Shown in pieces: positions 8,896-17,711 of a DNA stretch of 64,000 nt. The first letter of the stretch is position 1. Each line of letters begins with the position of its first letter. A program made the translations under genes and the position numbers. Location of the stretch: assembly GCF_000319575.2 (NCBI RefSeq), contig NC_021291.1, positions 806,001-870,000 of the forward strand, read 5' to 3'. The notes under the pieces are model-generated. The model did not search any database. It worked only from the letters and a program-made list of their open reading frames with translations, and had not been told where the DNA came from. Origin of the DNA: Spiribacter salinus M19-40 (GTDB taxonomy: Bacteria; Pseudomonadota; Gammaproteobacteria; Nitrococcales; Nitrococcaceae).

Positions 8896-10080
8896 ATGAG
8901 GAATTTGAACAGACTGGCGCAGTTATTGGCCGTCGTGCCGCTGGTAACAGCCTGCGTGTCGTTTGCCGGCGGCAATATCGAAGATATTGAAGACGCGTTG
9001 GAATCCTCGGAGGCACAGAGCGACGCGGACAGCGGTTCAACAGCGAGCGCCAGCCCAGAGCCACAGGGTGAAACGCGGCGCGACGGGGCTAGCTCGGAGA
9101 GCGGTTCCCGCACTGGACTGAGAGCGCGTGAAAGCGAAGACGCAGAGCCTTCTCAGGCGCCAACTGATACAGATGCGGAAGGGCCGCAGGAAGATGTTCC
9201 CCTGATTATCGACCTGTCGGGGCTTACCGATGCCGATGGAATCGGTGATCTATCGCTGCAGTGGGAAGAATACGACGATAACCGCGGCCGCTGGACCAAC
9301 ATTGAGGGCGCCCGGTCGAACGGCTTCACTCCTCGTCAGCGTCACGTCGGTAATCAGCTTCGGGTCAGCATCGAGTACAAGGACGGTCTCGGCAATCTTG
9401 AGTCAGTACTGACCGAGCCAACACCGCCGGTGCGTAACGTGAACGACGCGCCGACAGGCGAGTTGGAAGTGTTGGGAATTCAACGTGAGTACGAAACGCT
9501 AAAGGCGGACACCAGCGATATTCGGGATGAGGACGGGCTTGGATCCCTTGAGTATTCCTGGGAAATTTCCGCAGACGGCGAGCGTTGGGCCCGACATCGC
9601 GCAGATGAGTGGCGAGATGATTCTGTCACGTTGTCGCAGCGGGAAGTGGGCCAATATCTGCGTGCCGTAATCGAGTACACCGATGGTTATGGTGCGGAAG
9701 AGCGGGTGAACAGTGCCGCTACCGATCCCATCGAAAATGTGAATGACTCAGTTCAGGGGGACCTCGTGGTAACTGGCGAGGCACTGGTGGGCAAATCGCT
9801 CCGGGCAGACCCCAGCGGACTGAGCGATCGCGACGGCATCGCGAACATCACGCTGGTATGGGAATCCTCTGCCGACGGTCAGATGTGGCAACGTCTGGAT
9901 GAGTCGCCCGATGGTCGATTGGAGATGACCAGCGACATTCGGGGGCTCCAGGTGCGAGCTGTGGCGACTGTGGTGGATCGGTTCGGTAACGAGGGAACCG
10001 TGATGTCCTCGAAACAGGGGCCGGTCGACGCACTGAACTCGGAGCCTTCTGGCACGATCAAGATACTCTCGGTCGACTAA
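8896..10080 (+). CDS. Putative lipoprotein with three adhesin-type repeat domains
   Basis: I do not recognise this 394-residue protein as a named family. Residues 1-20 form a hydrophobic signal ending in LVTAC, a lipobox-like site with Cys20 as the likely lipidated residue. Residues 24-100 are a low-complexity acidic linker rich in Ser, Glu and Asp. Three related domains follow, near residues 103-187, 188-285 and 286-390. Each has the pattern SGL-x-D-x-DGI/L, a core Trp, an SADG-x-x-W turn in domains two and three, and an end near NDAPTG or NSEPSG. These resemble the Ig/cadherin-like repeats of very large RTX adhesins, here in a small protein. The first repeat lacks its opening strand. An RBS-like GGTGGGG precedes the ATG, and a strong terminator follows. 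A cell-surface adhesion or structural role is a guess. Confidence 0.7.
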   Translation: MRNLNRLAQLLAVVPLVTACVSFAGGNIEDIEDALESSEAQSDADSGSTASASPEPQGETRRDGASSESGSRTGLRARESEDAEPSQAPTDTDAEGPQEDVPLIIDLSGLTDADGIGDLSLQWEEYDDNRGRWTNIEGARSNGFTPRQRHVGNQLRVSIEYKDGLGNLESVLTEPTPPVRNVNDAPTGELEVLGIQREYETLKADTSDIRDEDGLGSLEYSWEISADGERWARHRADEWRDDSVTLSQREVGQYLRAVIEYTDGYGAEERVNSAATDPIENVNDSVQGDLVVTGEALVGKSLRADPSGLSDRDGIANITLVWESSADGQMWQRLDESPDGRLEMTSDIRGLQVRAVATVVDRFGNEGTVMSSKQGPVDALNSEPSGTIKILSVD

Positions 10081-10103
10081 CACCGCCCAGGCGGTATCAT
10101 AGA

Positions 10104-10135
10104 GCGCCGGTGGAGTGATCCATCGGCGCTTTTTT
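10104..10135 (+). terminator. Rho-independent terminator after the repeat lipoprotein
   Basis: An 11-bp stem (GCGCCGGTGGA with TCCATCGGCGC, one G-T pair), loop GTGA, followed by six T at 10130-10135. It separates the lipoprotein gene from prfC and shows that the true prfC start lies after 10135. Confidence 0.9.
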
Positions 10136-10156
10136 GTCTCCACCAATCAGGTTTTC

Positions 10157-11743
10157 ATGGCCGCACAGAACATTGCTACCGAAGCCCATCGGCGTCGGAC
10201 CTTTGCCATCATCTCGCATCCGGACGCGGGCAAGACGACCGTCACGGAAAAACTGCTCCTCTACGGTGGCGCCATTCAGCTTGCGGGCACCGTCAAGGGC
10301 CGCAAATCCGACCGACACGCAACCTCCGACTGGATGGAGCTCGAGAAAGAGCGCGGTATCTCGGTGACCTCCTCCGTCATGCAGTTTCCCTATCGTGACG
10401 AGGTCGTGAACCTACTCGATACCCCAGGGCATGCGGACTTTTCCGAGGACACCTACCGGACCCTGACGGCCGTGGACTCTGCCTTGATGGTGATCGATGC
10501 CGCGAAAGGGGTCGAGGAGCGGACCGTCAAATTGATGGATGTCTGCCGACTGCGAACGACCCCGATCATGACGTTCATGAACAAACTGGATCGGGAGGGC
10601 CGCGACCCGATGGACCTGATGGACGAGGTAGAGCGGATCCTGAAGATCCGTTGTGCCCCGGTGACCTGGCCCATTGGCATGGGCAAGCGCTTTCGCGGTG
10701 TCTTTCACCTTTTGGATAATCGCGTTCATCTGTATGAAGCCCACCACAAGGGTGGCATTCAGCAGGGGGAGGTGATTGAGGGGCTGGATAACGCGCGGCT
10801 GGATGAAGTCCTTGGTGATCAGGCAGACGAGTTGCGCGACGAAGTGGAGCTTTTGCAGGAAGCCGGTAACGCCTTTGATGAGGCCGCTTATCTGGCCGGT
10901 GAACTGACGCCGGTTTTCTTTGGCTCGGCAATCAACAATTTCGGTCTACAGGAGCTGCTGGATCGCTTTGTACAACACGCCCCGTCACCACAACCACGGG
11001 AGTCGGAGGATCGGGCGGTTCAGCCGGAGGAGGCGCAGCTCAGCGGCTTTGTCTTCAAGATCCAGGCCAACATGGACCCGAATCATCGGGATCGGATCGC
11101 GTTCATGCGCATCTGCTCCGGTGCGTTCGAGCGCGGGATGAAGCTTCGGCATGCGCGCATCGGAAAAGATGTGCGCATTGCCAATGCCATTACCTTTCTG
11201 GCCTCAGATCGCGATCATGTGGAGACGGCCTATCCCGGCGACATCATTGGGCTGCATAACCACGGCACCATTCAGATCGGAGACACGTTTACACAGGGAG
11301 AGACCCTCAAGTTTGCCGGGATCCCCAATTTCGCCCCTGAGCTTTTCCGTCGCGCCGTACTCAAAGATCCGATGCGAATGAAGGCCTTGCAGAAGGGTCT
11401 TGTCGAGCTGTGTGAAGAGGGGGCCTCCCAACTTTTCCGGCCGTTGACCAACAATGACTTGATTGTGGGCGCAGTTGGCGCACTGCAGTTTGATGTGGTG
11501 GCGTTCCGCCTTAAGAACGAGTACGGGGTGGATTGTCAGTTCGAGCCTGTGGGAGTAACCACCGCTCGCTGGGTTTATTCCGACGATGAAAAGCGCTTGG
11601 CCCAGTTCCGCGATCGCCAGGCAGAAAATCTGGCTGAGGACGTGTCTGGCGCACTGGCCTACATCGCGCCGTCAAGGGTGAACTTGCAGCTAACCGAAGA
11701 GCGCTGGCCCGATATCGAGTTTCGGGCCACGCGGGAACACTAA
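10157..11743 (+). CDS. prfC: Peptide chain release factor 3
   Basis: RF3 is a GTPase that removes RF1/RF2 from the ribosome after peptide release. Its 528 residues match E. coli RF3 (529). The G1 loop SHPDAGKTT, switch [14 protein letters not shown] and NKLDREGRD (NKxD) are present, followed by the RF3-type C-terminal domains. I chose ATG 10157 ([21 protein letters not shown]) because the earlier in-frame ATG at 10115 lies inside the terminator hairpin. It converges with the aldolase gene. A 14-bp palindrome, AGGCGCTAGCGCCT (11758-11771), lies between them without a T-run. Confidence 0.96.
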   Translation: MAAQNIATEAHRRRTFAIISHPDAGKTTVTEKLLLYGGAIQLAGTVKGRKSDRHATSDWMELEKERGISVTSSVMQFPYRDEVVNLLDTPGHADFSEDTYRTLTAVDSALMVIDAAKGVEERTVKLMDVCRLRTTPIMTFMNKLDREGRDPMDLMDEVERILKIRCAPVTWPIGMGKRFRGVFHLLDNRVHLYEAHHKGGIQQGEVIEGLDNARLDEVLGDQADELRDEVELLQEAGNAFDEAAYLAGELTPVFFGSAINNFGLQELLDRFVQHAPSPQPRESEDRAVQPEEAQLSGFVFKIQANMDPNHRDRIAFMRICSGAFERGMKLRHARIGKDVRIANAITFLASDRDHVETAYPGDIIGLHNHGTIQIGDTFTQGETLKFAGIPNFAPELFRRAVLKDPMRMKALQKGLVELCEEGASQLFRPLTNNDLIVGAVGALQFDVVAFRLKNEYGVDCQFEPVGVTTARWVYSDDEKRLAQFRDRQAENLAEDVSGALAYIAPSRVNLQLTEERWPDIEFRATREH

Positions 11744-11769
11744 CGGGTCCAGTTACCAGGCGCTAGCGC

Positions 11770-12783
11770 CTATTCCATGCTGGCGGCGTACTCGCCCTTG
11801 CGGGCTAGAGAGTTGAGGCGGGCACGCTTGAGAAACGCCTGCTGGGCCGCTTCTCGATTGGCGGCGTTACCGTTCCAGGCGGCTTGCACTGGGTTTTGCA
11901 GCGCGCGGCTGTAGGAAAAGCTCAGCACCCAGGGCTTCGGCCCGTCCAGCTGATTCATGGCATTCAGATTCGCTGTGGCCTCTTCGGCTGTTTGTCCGCC
12001 AGAGAGGAAATTGATGCTTGGCACCGCCGCTGGCACCGTCCGGCGCAGGACTTTTAGCGTCTCTTCAGCGCATTCTTCTGGCGTTGGACGGGGAAGATCC
12101 TTGCCGGGCAGAACCATGTTGGGTTTGAGGATCACGGCTTCAAGACGCACGTTGTGACGGCGCAAGGCGGCGAACAGTGTTGTCTGGGCGGCTTCCGTGA
12201 CCTCGGCGCAGCGGGCCATGTCGTGGCTCCCGTCCATCAGAACCTCGGGCTCCACGATCGGCACCATCCCACGGGACTGCACAATAGCCGCATAACGGGC
12301 GAGCACCTCGGCGTTGGCCTCGAGCGCCTGAATGCCTGGCGTGCCCTCGGAAATGGCGTAGACATTCCGCCACTTGGTAAACAGGGCGCCCTGCGCCCGG
12401 TAGCCATCCAGACGGTCTCCGAGATTGTCGAGCCCCTGAGTGACCTTCTCGCCGTCGCTACCGGGCAGGTCCACCAGGCCCTTATCCACTTTGATGCCAG
12501 GCACGATGTCCTGCTGTTCACACGCCTCGGGAATGAGCGTGCCGTCATCCGTTTTCTGTCCGAGGGTCTCTTCGAAGAAGATAATGCCGCTGACGTACTC
12601 GCCGATGCCTGGCGTGGTGGCCAGCAACGCGCGGTAAAAACGCCGGTTTTCCTCGGTGGATTCGATCCCATGATCAGACAGGCGTCGCGTGATGGTGGGA
12701 TAGCTTTCATCCGCTGCCAGAATGCCCCGTCCTGAGCTCGTTAGGCGCTCGACCGTGCGCTGCATCTGTCCGTGGGTGTCCAT
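11770..12783 (-). CDS. Fructose-bisphosphate aldolase, class I
   Basis: This glycolytic/gluconeogenic enzyme cleaves fructose 1,6-bisphosphate by Schiff-base chemistry without metal. The 337-residue protein is the animal/plant-like class I type, recognised by GRGILAADES near the N-terminus, IVEPEVLMDG, the Schiff-base lysine in VILKPNMVLPG, and INFLSGGQ. Many gammaproteobacteria rely on class II FbaA instead, so this may be the main aldolase or a second one. An AGGAGG site lies 10 bp before the ATG, and a TAGAAT -10-like box lies at 12824-12829 on the minus strand without a clear -35. Confidence 0.93.
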   Translation of the reverse strand: MDTHGQMQRTVERLTSSGRGILAADESYPTITRRLSDHGIESTEENRRFYRALLATTPGIGEYVSGIIFFEETLGQKTDDGTLIPEACEQQDIVPGIKVDKGLVDLPGSDGEKVTQGLDNLGDRLDGYRAQGALFTKWRNVYAISEGTPGIQALEANAEVLARYAAIVQSRGMVPIVEPEVLMDGSHDMARCAEVTEAAQTTLFAALRRHNVRLEAVILKPNMVLPGKDLPRPTPEECAEETLKVLRRTVPAAVPSINFLSGGQTAEEATANLNAMNQLDGPKPWVLSFSYSRALQNPVQAAWNGNAANREAAQQAFLKRARLNSLARKGEYAASME

Positions 12784-12858
12784 GGGAATCCATCCTCCTG
12801 TGCCGGTTTTATTTTGGCGCCAGATTCTAATGTGCTTTGCCGCAGTCGACCAGCAGTT

Positions 12859-13584
12859 TTACGGACCGCGATCAGTTTCAAAGTCTGAGACTCGCCGCAT
12901 CCAGAGGCGCAGGTAATGAAACAGCACAAGGCTGATCACGCCGATAAGCGCCAGTATGATAAAGCCCAGCGGATTAGGATCGAGCAAGAAACGCTTGGTC
13001 TGATTGCCAACGAGGGCGATGACGATCAGGCCGGGTACGGTGCCCAGCAGCGTCCCCCAGAGGTAAGCGCCCGGACCGATACTGGAGGCCCCGGCGAGTA
13101 AGCTCACGGCGTGAAAATGGGCGACGGGAAGTATACGAAGTGCGGCGATCAGCGTTGTGCCATGCGCCCCGGCTTGGGCGTCCAGCCGCTTGAGCGTGCG
13201 CCCCCCGAGACGCTGCAGCGGTTTCGCGCCCAGCAGGCTCCCCAGTGCGTATCCCACAATCGCGGTCGCGACGGTCCCCGCCAGCGCAATAAGGAAACCC
13301 TCCAGCGCACCAAACAGGATAATGGTGGCCACCACCATGACGGTCAGGGGCAGGAAGGTCACACCGGCACCGATGAACAGCGCAAGCGTTGCCGGAATCG
13401 CCCAGACTTCGTGACGAATTTCCCCGCCCAGCGCCAGTAATGCGTGGATATCGGTGTAGTCCTCGAGGCTGTAGACCTCCCAGGCGGCGATAATGCCGAT
13501 CAGAATGGCAATGGCCACCGCTCCCCGCCAGAGAAACGGCCACCGTGCCCGAATGATGTTGCGCCATTCAGTCCGCGTTGGCAT
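12859..13584 (-). CDS. VTT-domain (TVP38/TMEM64, DedA-like) membrane protein
   Basis: This 241-residue integral membrane protein is of the VTT (SNARE-associated) superfamily. It has an N-terminal transmembrane helix (residues 20-38), then the VTT core with re-entrant and helical segments (FLPLTVMVVATIILFG and GTVATAIVGYALGSLLG), the family segment LRILPVAHFHAVSLLAGASS, and a C-terminal helix (about 210-230). Related proteins act as lipid scramblases or flippases or in membrane homeostasis, but no substrate can be read here. Its start lies 17 bp inside the upstream DUF3422 gene, which implies cotranslation. Confidence 0.85.
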   Translation of the reverse strand: MPTRTEWRNIIRARWPFLWRGAVAIAILIGIIAAWEVYSLEDYTDIHALLALGGEIRHEVWAIPATLALFIGAGVTFLPLTVMVVATIILFGALEGFLIALAGTVATAIVGYALGSLLGAKPLQRLGGRTLKRLDAQAGAHGTTLIAALRILPVAHFHAVSLLAGASSIGPGAYLWGTLLGTVPGLIVIALVGNQTKRFLLDPNPLGFIILALIGVISLVLFHYLRLWMRRVSDFETDRGP

Positions 13585-14872
13585 CGGCCCGCGTCACGCG
13601 CTTTCTGACCTGGCGAATGCCGATGGCTACGGTAATGGCAATCACCGGTATGGTGATGGCGGTTGCGAGCTCCGGGTTGGGCATCAGGCCGATGCTGTGC
13701 AGGCCACGAAAGGCGTAGCCCGCGAGGGAGACGGCGTAGTAACTCAGGATCACGGTGGACAGTCCCTCGACTGTTTCCTGGAGTCGTAGCTGCAGGCGCG
13801 CTCGTCGGTTCATGGATTCGAGTAAATCGCGGTTCTGCGCCTCGAGGGCAACGTCGACCCGGGTCCGCAGCAGATTGGCCGCACGGCTGACACGGCTCGA
13901 AACCCGCTCCAGGCGCTCGCCCATGTGGACGCAGGTATCCAGCGCTGGCGCCAGTCGTCGCTCCATGAACTCATCCAGCGTGCTCACGCCCTCGATACGC
14001 TGCTCACGTAAGGCATTGAGCCGGCGCCGCACGAGCGTGCCATAGGCTGCCGTGGCGCTGAAACGAAAGTTGGTGCGCGCCATCAGGCGCTCGACCTGTG
14101 CCGAGAGTTCCGACAATGCGGTGAGCAAGTCACGTTCATCGGCCAGATCCGAAACGGTGGCCAATCGGTCCATGAGTGTCCCGAGTCGGTTCTCCATCTC
14201 GGTGATATCAGGCGCTAGCTCGCGGGCCAGGGGAAAGCCCAGTAGCGCCATGAACCGATACGTCTCCAGCTCCAGTAACCGCTGGACCAGACGCCCGGCC
14301 TGCGCAGGGCTCAAGCTTTCGTCGATGACCAGAAACCGGAGGTAACCCTCACGATCGGCCAGAAAATCCGTCCAGACGCTTGCTGCGCCGCCTGAGCAGT
14401 AGCTGCCCGCCAGGCTGTCGGGCTGTAGATAACGGCCAAGCGAGTCGGTATTGGCATCGAGTGTTCCGTTGTTGAGCAGGCTAAGATGCATGGCCGCGAG
14501 GAGCTCGCCCGGCAGGCGCTCCAGCCAGCGCTTCGGCAGGCAGTGAATAGCTGGATTGTTAAATGGCGCATCCTCATCGCCATTCGCAAACACCGTGTAA
14601 GTGGAGAACTCGGTGTGCCGCTCCCAGCGGACCCGGCAGTGAGCGGTCTCGATAATAAAATGGCTGGCGTCTTCCGCGGGTGGCTCCATACCCATCTCGC
14701 GGCAGAGTTCGCTAACGTGCGCCACCTCCTGTGAGCGACCGCTGGTCCCGGTTTGCATCACCAGGTGGGAGACCCGCAGCGGGATGGCTAGGCTCTCGAA
14801 GGGCCGCGCATGTGCCTCGCGCAGTAGGGCGCCCCGCAGTGGGTGAGCGGTAATTCCGGTCTGATCAGGCAT
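13568..14872 (-). CDS. DUF3422 family membrane-anchored protein
   Basis: A 434-residue member of the DUF3422 family, whose function is unknown. The N-terminal half is soluble with conserved HPLRGALLREAHARP, RWERHTEFSTY and GYLRFLVID. The middle is helical and probably coiled coil (residues 230-370), including a run of amphipathic heptads. Two transmembrane helices lie at the C-terminus (about 375-395 and 405-425), so most of the protein should face one side of the membrane. The ATG at 14872 gives the family start MPDQTGITAHP; a longer in-frame start at 14932 would extend into the spacer before the rhomboid gene. It overlaps the VTT-protein gene by 17 bp. Confidence 0.85.
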   Translation of the reverse strand: MPDQTGITAHPLRGALLREAHARPFESLAIPLRVSHLVMQTGTSGRSQEVAHVSELCREMGMEPPAEDASHFIIETAHCRVRWERHTEFSTYTVFANGDEDAPFNNPAIHCLPKRWLERLPGELLAAMHLSLLNNGTLDANTDSLGRYLQPDSLAGSYCSGGAASVWTDFLADREGYLRFLVIDESLSPAQAGRLVQRLLELETYRFMALLGFPLARELAPDITEMENRLGTLMDRLATVSDLADERDLLTALSELSAQVERLMARTNFRFSATAAYGTLVRRRLNALREQRIEGVSTLDEFMERRLAPALDTCVHMGERLERVSSRVSRAANLLRTRVDVALEAQNRDLLESMNRRARLQLRLQETVEGLSTVILSYYAVSLAGYAFRGLHSIGLMPNPELATAITIPVIAITVAIGIRQVRKRVTRADANAD

Positions 14873-14961
14873 GAGCAGCGCTATCCTTCGAAAAACATGA
14901 GGCAAGCTAACGCCCGAGTGGGGCGACGGCAAGTGGCGTTCGCGAGCCTGACACCCGTATC

Positions 14962-15633
14962 ATGCCAGCAATGGGACCCACTAATCTGAACGATACCCCG
15001 GTTGTCATGACCCTGCTGATCGCTAATGCGATCGGATTCCTCGCCTACATGCTGCTCGGCCCAGCTATGATCATCCACTTCGGGCTTTGGCCACTGGGGG
15101 CCGAGGGCATGCGCCCAGGGCTCTCCGGCGGGATTCCCGGCTTCGAGTTCTGGCAGCTGGTGAGCTATGGCTTCCTCCACGGCGGCTTGTTGCACTTGTT
15201 CGTGAACATGTTCGCGCTGTGGATGTTTGGCACAGCACTCGAGAGCTTCTGGGGTTCACGCCCATTTCTGACCTTCTACCTGGTCTGCCTGGTGGGAGCG
15301 GGGGTTATCCAGCTCGTGGTCGCCACCATGGCCGTCGACTCGGGCAGCGTGTACCCCACCGTGGGCGCATCAGGGGCTGTGTTTGGCATTCTGCTGGGAT
15401 TCGCGATGATGTTCCCAAATCAGCAACTGATGCTGCTTTTTCCGCCGATTCCGCTGAAGGCCAAATACTTTGTCGTCTTGTACGGTGCGTTCGAGTTATA
15501 CGCCGGCGTGACGGGCTCTATGTCCGGTGTGGCCCACTTCGCTCACCTCGGTGGCATGGCCTTTGGTCTGCTTATGATTATGTATTGGCGAGGAAATCTG
15601 CCCATCAAACCGGAGCGCCGACTCATGCGCTAA
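14962..15633 (+). CDS. Rhomboid-family intramembrane serine protease
   Basis: This 223-residue membrane protein is a GlpG-like rhomboid that cleaves transmembrane substrates within the bilayer. The catalytic serine is S137 in GASGAVFG and the catalytic histidine is H195 in AHFAHLGG. The oxyanion and structural motif HGGLLHLFVNM (H78, N82) is also present. About six transmembrane helices are visible and there is no large N-terminal cytoplasmic domain. The start could be ATG 14962 or 14971. It is divergent from DUF3422 with about 90 bp between. The substrate is not known. Confidence 0.93.
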   Translation: MPAMGPTNLNDTPVVMTLLIANAIGFLAYMLLGPAMIIHFGLWPLGAEGMRPGLSGGIPGFEFWQLVSYGFLHGGLLHLFVNMFALWMFGTALESFWGSRPFLTFYLVCLVGAGVIQLVVATMAVDSGSVYPTVGASGAVFGILLGFAMMFPNQQLMLLFPPIPLKAKYFVVLYGAFELYAGVTGSMSGVAHFAHLGGMAFGLLMIMYWRGNLPIKPERRLMR

Positions 15634-15635
15634 GT

Positions 15636-15869
15636 TTGTCCACAGAACCTGTGGATAAGACTGTGGATGAAAAAGTTCCCAGCGGATATAAGCCTTGGAT
15701 ACCGGGCATTTGCGTTAAATTGGCGGAATATTAACCAATATATTTTATTTTATTTTTATCAAGAATTTACCGTACTTTTGTAAGACTTCTGATTGTTAAA
15801 ATCACGCAAGCCGTGATTACACGGCCAGGGATCTACCCGATTATCACGACGCACAATTTCTGTGCATAA
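15636..15869. other. DnaA-box cluster with AT-rich segment and IHF-like site
   Basis: Four 9-mers resemble DnaA boxes (TTWTNCACA). TTGTCCACA (15636-15644) has one mismatch. On the minus strand, TTATCCACA (15650-15658) is perfect, TCATCCACA (15662-15670) has one mismatch, and TTATGCACA (15861-15869) fits the relaxed consensus. Between them, 15721-15780 is 77% AT in an otherwise GC-rich window. TATCAAGAATTTA at 15757-15769 fits the IHF consensus WATCAANNNNTTR fully. An inverted repeat AATCACG-caagc-CGTGATT lies at 15800-15818, overlapping a -10-like TAAAAT at 15797-15802. The layout is like a replication origin or a DnaA-regulated promoter; the sequence alone does not decide which. Confidence 0.5.
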
Positions 15870-15886
15870 ACCTGGAAGGAAAGGCC

Positions 15887-16849
15887 ATGTCAGGCGCTGT
15901 TTTACTGGATCGCGAGACACTTGACCTCGGTGACCTCGACCTATCAGCGCTGGAAAGCGCGACGGGTGGGCTGACGAGCTACGAGCGCACTGAGCCTTCG
16001 CAGGTCGCTGACCGGATACACGACGCATCCATCGTGATCGTGAACAAAGTCGTGCTGGATGCAGCAATCCTCGCCCGATGCCCGTCGCTGCGCCTGATTT
16101 GTGTCATCGCCACGGGCGTCAATAATATCGATACAGCCGCGGCGCGCGCGCAGGGCATCACGGTGGTCAACTGTCAGGCCTATGGCACCGACTCGGTGGC
16201 CCAGCATACCTTAACGCTGATGCTTGCCCTGGCGACCCAATTGGTTCCCTATCGCGATGCCGTTAGGGCAGGGCGATGGGAGCAGGCACCGAATTTCTGT
16301 TTTCTGGATTATCCGATCATCGAATTGGCGGGACGGCGGCTGCTCGTAGTTGGTCATGGGGAGCTCGGCTCAGCCGTGGCCCGCCTGGCCGAAGCCTTCG
16401 GGATGGAGGTGCTGATTGCCGAGCGGCCCGGCAGCACTGAGGCTCGCCCAGGCCGAGTCCTTTTTGAAGAGGCGCTGCCAACCGCAGATTTCGTTACGCT
16501 GCATTGCCCATTGACCGATCAGACGCGCAATCTCATTAATGCTGAGACGCTGCGCGCCATGAAGACAACGGCATTTGTGATTAACACCGCGCGCGGGGGC
16601 ATCGTTAATGAGGCCGATCTGGCCGAGGTCCTGCGATTGGGTGAAATCGCAGGCGCGGGCATGGATGTACTCACTCAGGAGCCGCCACGCGATGGCAACC
16701 CGCTGCTTGCTGCGGATATTCCCAACCTGATCGTGACGCCACATTCTGCCTGGGGCAGTCGCACGGCGCGGCAGCGCATCGTCGAGCAGACCGTAGAAAA
16801 CATTGCGGCATGGCAAGCCGGCGAGCCAATCCGCGTGGTGACCGCCTGA
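15887..16849 (+). CDS. D-2-hydroxyacid dehydrogenase (glycerate dehydrogenase-like)
   Basis: A 320-residue NAD(P)-dependent D-isomer-specific 2-hydroxyacid dehydrogenase, most like glycerate dehydrogenase/hydroxypyruvate reductase (HprA). The Rossmann motif VVGHGELGSAVA is clear. The catalytic Arg is in NTARGGIVNE, the Glu in MDVLTQEPP and the His in TPHSAWGS. The N-terminus LLDRETLDLGDLDLSAL also resembles that group. The exact substrate (hydroxypyruvate, glyoxylate or another) cannot be read. An AAGGAAAGG site precedes the ATG. It is followed after 14 bp by an SDR gene. Upstream lies the AT-rich DnaA-box spacer. Confidence 0.87.
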   Translation: MSGAVLLDRETLDLGDLDLSALESATGGLTSYERTEPSQVADRIHDASIVIVNKVVLDAAILARCPSLRLICVIATGVNNIDTAAARAQGITVVNCQAYGTDSVAQHTLTLMLALATQLVPYRDAVRAGRWEQAPNFCFLDYPIIELAGRRLLVVGHGELGSAVARLAEAFGMEVLIAERPGSTEARPGRVLFEEALPTADFVTLHCPLTDQTRNLINAETLRAMKTTAFVINTARGGIVNEADLAEVLRLGEIAGAGMDVLTQEPPRDGNPLLAADIPNLIVTPHSAWGSRTARQRIVEQTVENIAAWQAGEPIRVVTA

Positions 16850-16863
16850 CAAGGAGGGCTTTG

Positions 16864-17604
16864 ATGGAAAACGACCTCGCTATTGTGACGGGTGCAAGCA
16901 GCGGCATTGGGGCGGCCTTAACACGGCGCCTGGCCGCTACAGGACGGCCAGTTGTGGCCGTGGCACGACGTGAGGCGCTACTGGCCGAGCTAAGCGATTC
17001 ACACCCATCGGTTATCCCGTGCCCAGCGGATGTTGCCGACACGGCGGGACAGGCGGCCATCATAGCGGCCGCCGCTGATCGACCGGTGTCGCTCCTGATT
17101 CATAATGCTGGTGTGCTTGAGCCGGTAGGTCTGCTTGTTGAGCAGTCCCCCGACGCCCTGCGACAGGCGCTCGCGATCAATCTCGAGGCGCCCATAGCGC
17201 TGACAAGGGCCCTGGTGGGCCAGATGCCAGCCGGTGCACGCATCCTTCACGTCTCCTCTGGTGCGGCACATCGGGCGTTGGCGGGGTGGGGCGCGTACTG
17301 CATCAGTAAAGCGGGCCTGCACATGGCCTATCAGATCCTGCGACAAGAACTGGCTGATCGCGATATCGCGGTCGGGAGTGTGCGCCCGGGTGTGGTGGAT
17401 ACCCCCATGCAGGCCCTGATTCGTGCGCAGACGCAGGAGGATTTTCCTGCCGTTGAGCGCTTCCGCGCCTTAAAGGCGATGGGTGAACTCACGTCGGCCG
17501 AAGACGCAGCGGCATTCATTGAGGCCGTCGTGAATCTTCGCGACGCGCAGCGATTCAGCGAAGCGGAGTGGGATATCCGTGAGCACACCCCGGTGACTGC
17601 ATGA
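16864..17604 (+). CDS. Short-chain dehydrogenase/reductase
   Basis: A 246-residue classical SDR with TGASSGIG near the N-terminus, HNAG in place of NNAG, a catalytic Ser in HVSSGAAHR and the YCISK (Y-x3-K) active site. The pattern is closest to the sepiapterin/benzil reductase-like subgroup, but the substrate is unknown. I chose ATG 16864 because AAGGAGGGC precedes it at good spacing; a longer in-frame start at 16810 lies inside the hydroxyacid dehydrogenase gene. It is probably cotranscribed with that gene. Confidence 0.85.
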   Translation: MENDLAIVTGASSGIGAALTRRLAATGRPVVAVARREALLAELSDSHPSVIPCPADVADTAGQAAIIAAAADRPVSLLIHNAGVLEPVGLLVEQSPDALRQALAINLEAPIALTRALVGQMPAGARILHVSSGAAHRALAGWGAYCISKAGLHMAYQILRQELADRDIAVGSVRPGVVDTPMQALIRAQTQEDFPAVERFRALKAMGELTSAEDAAAFIEAVVNLRDAQRFSEAEWDIREHTPVTA

Positions 17605-17621
17605 ATCGGGATATCTGCTAT

Positions 17622-17650
17622 TTAACATAATATATATTATACGCAATTAT
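17622..17650 (+). promoter_or_regulatory. Candidate promoter upstream of the TraB-family gene
   Basis: TTAACA (17622-17627, 5 of 6 for a -35) and AATTAT (17645-17650, 4 of 6 for a -10) are 17 bp apart in a strikingly AT-rich stretch that contains the palindrome TAATATATATTA. Confidence 0.4.
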
Positions 17651-17711
17651 ATGGTAGCCAAAGATAACCTGGCGCCGGATAATGCCGGCACCCTCACCAG
17701 ACCGGAATCCA

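Noticed and set aside
10115-10156. Earlier ATG for prfC at 10115
   Set aside because: It lies in the loop of a strong terminator hairpin, and the extra residues have no RF3 counterpart.
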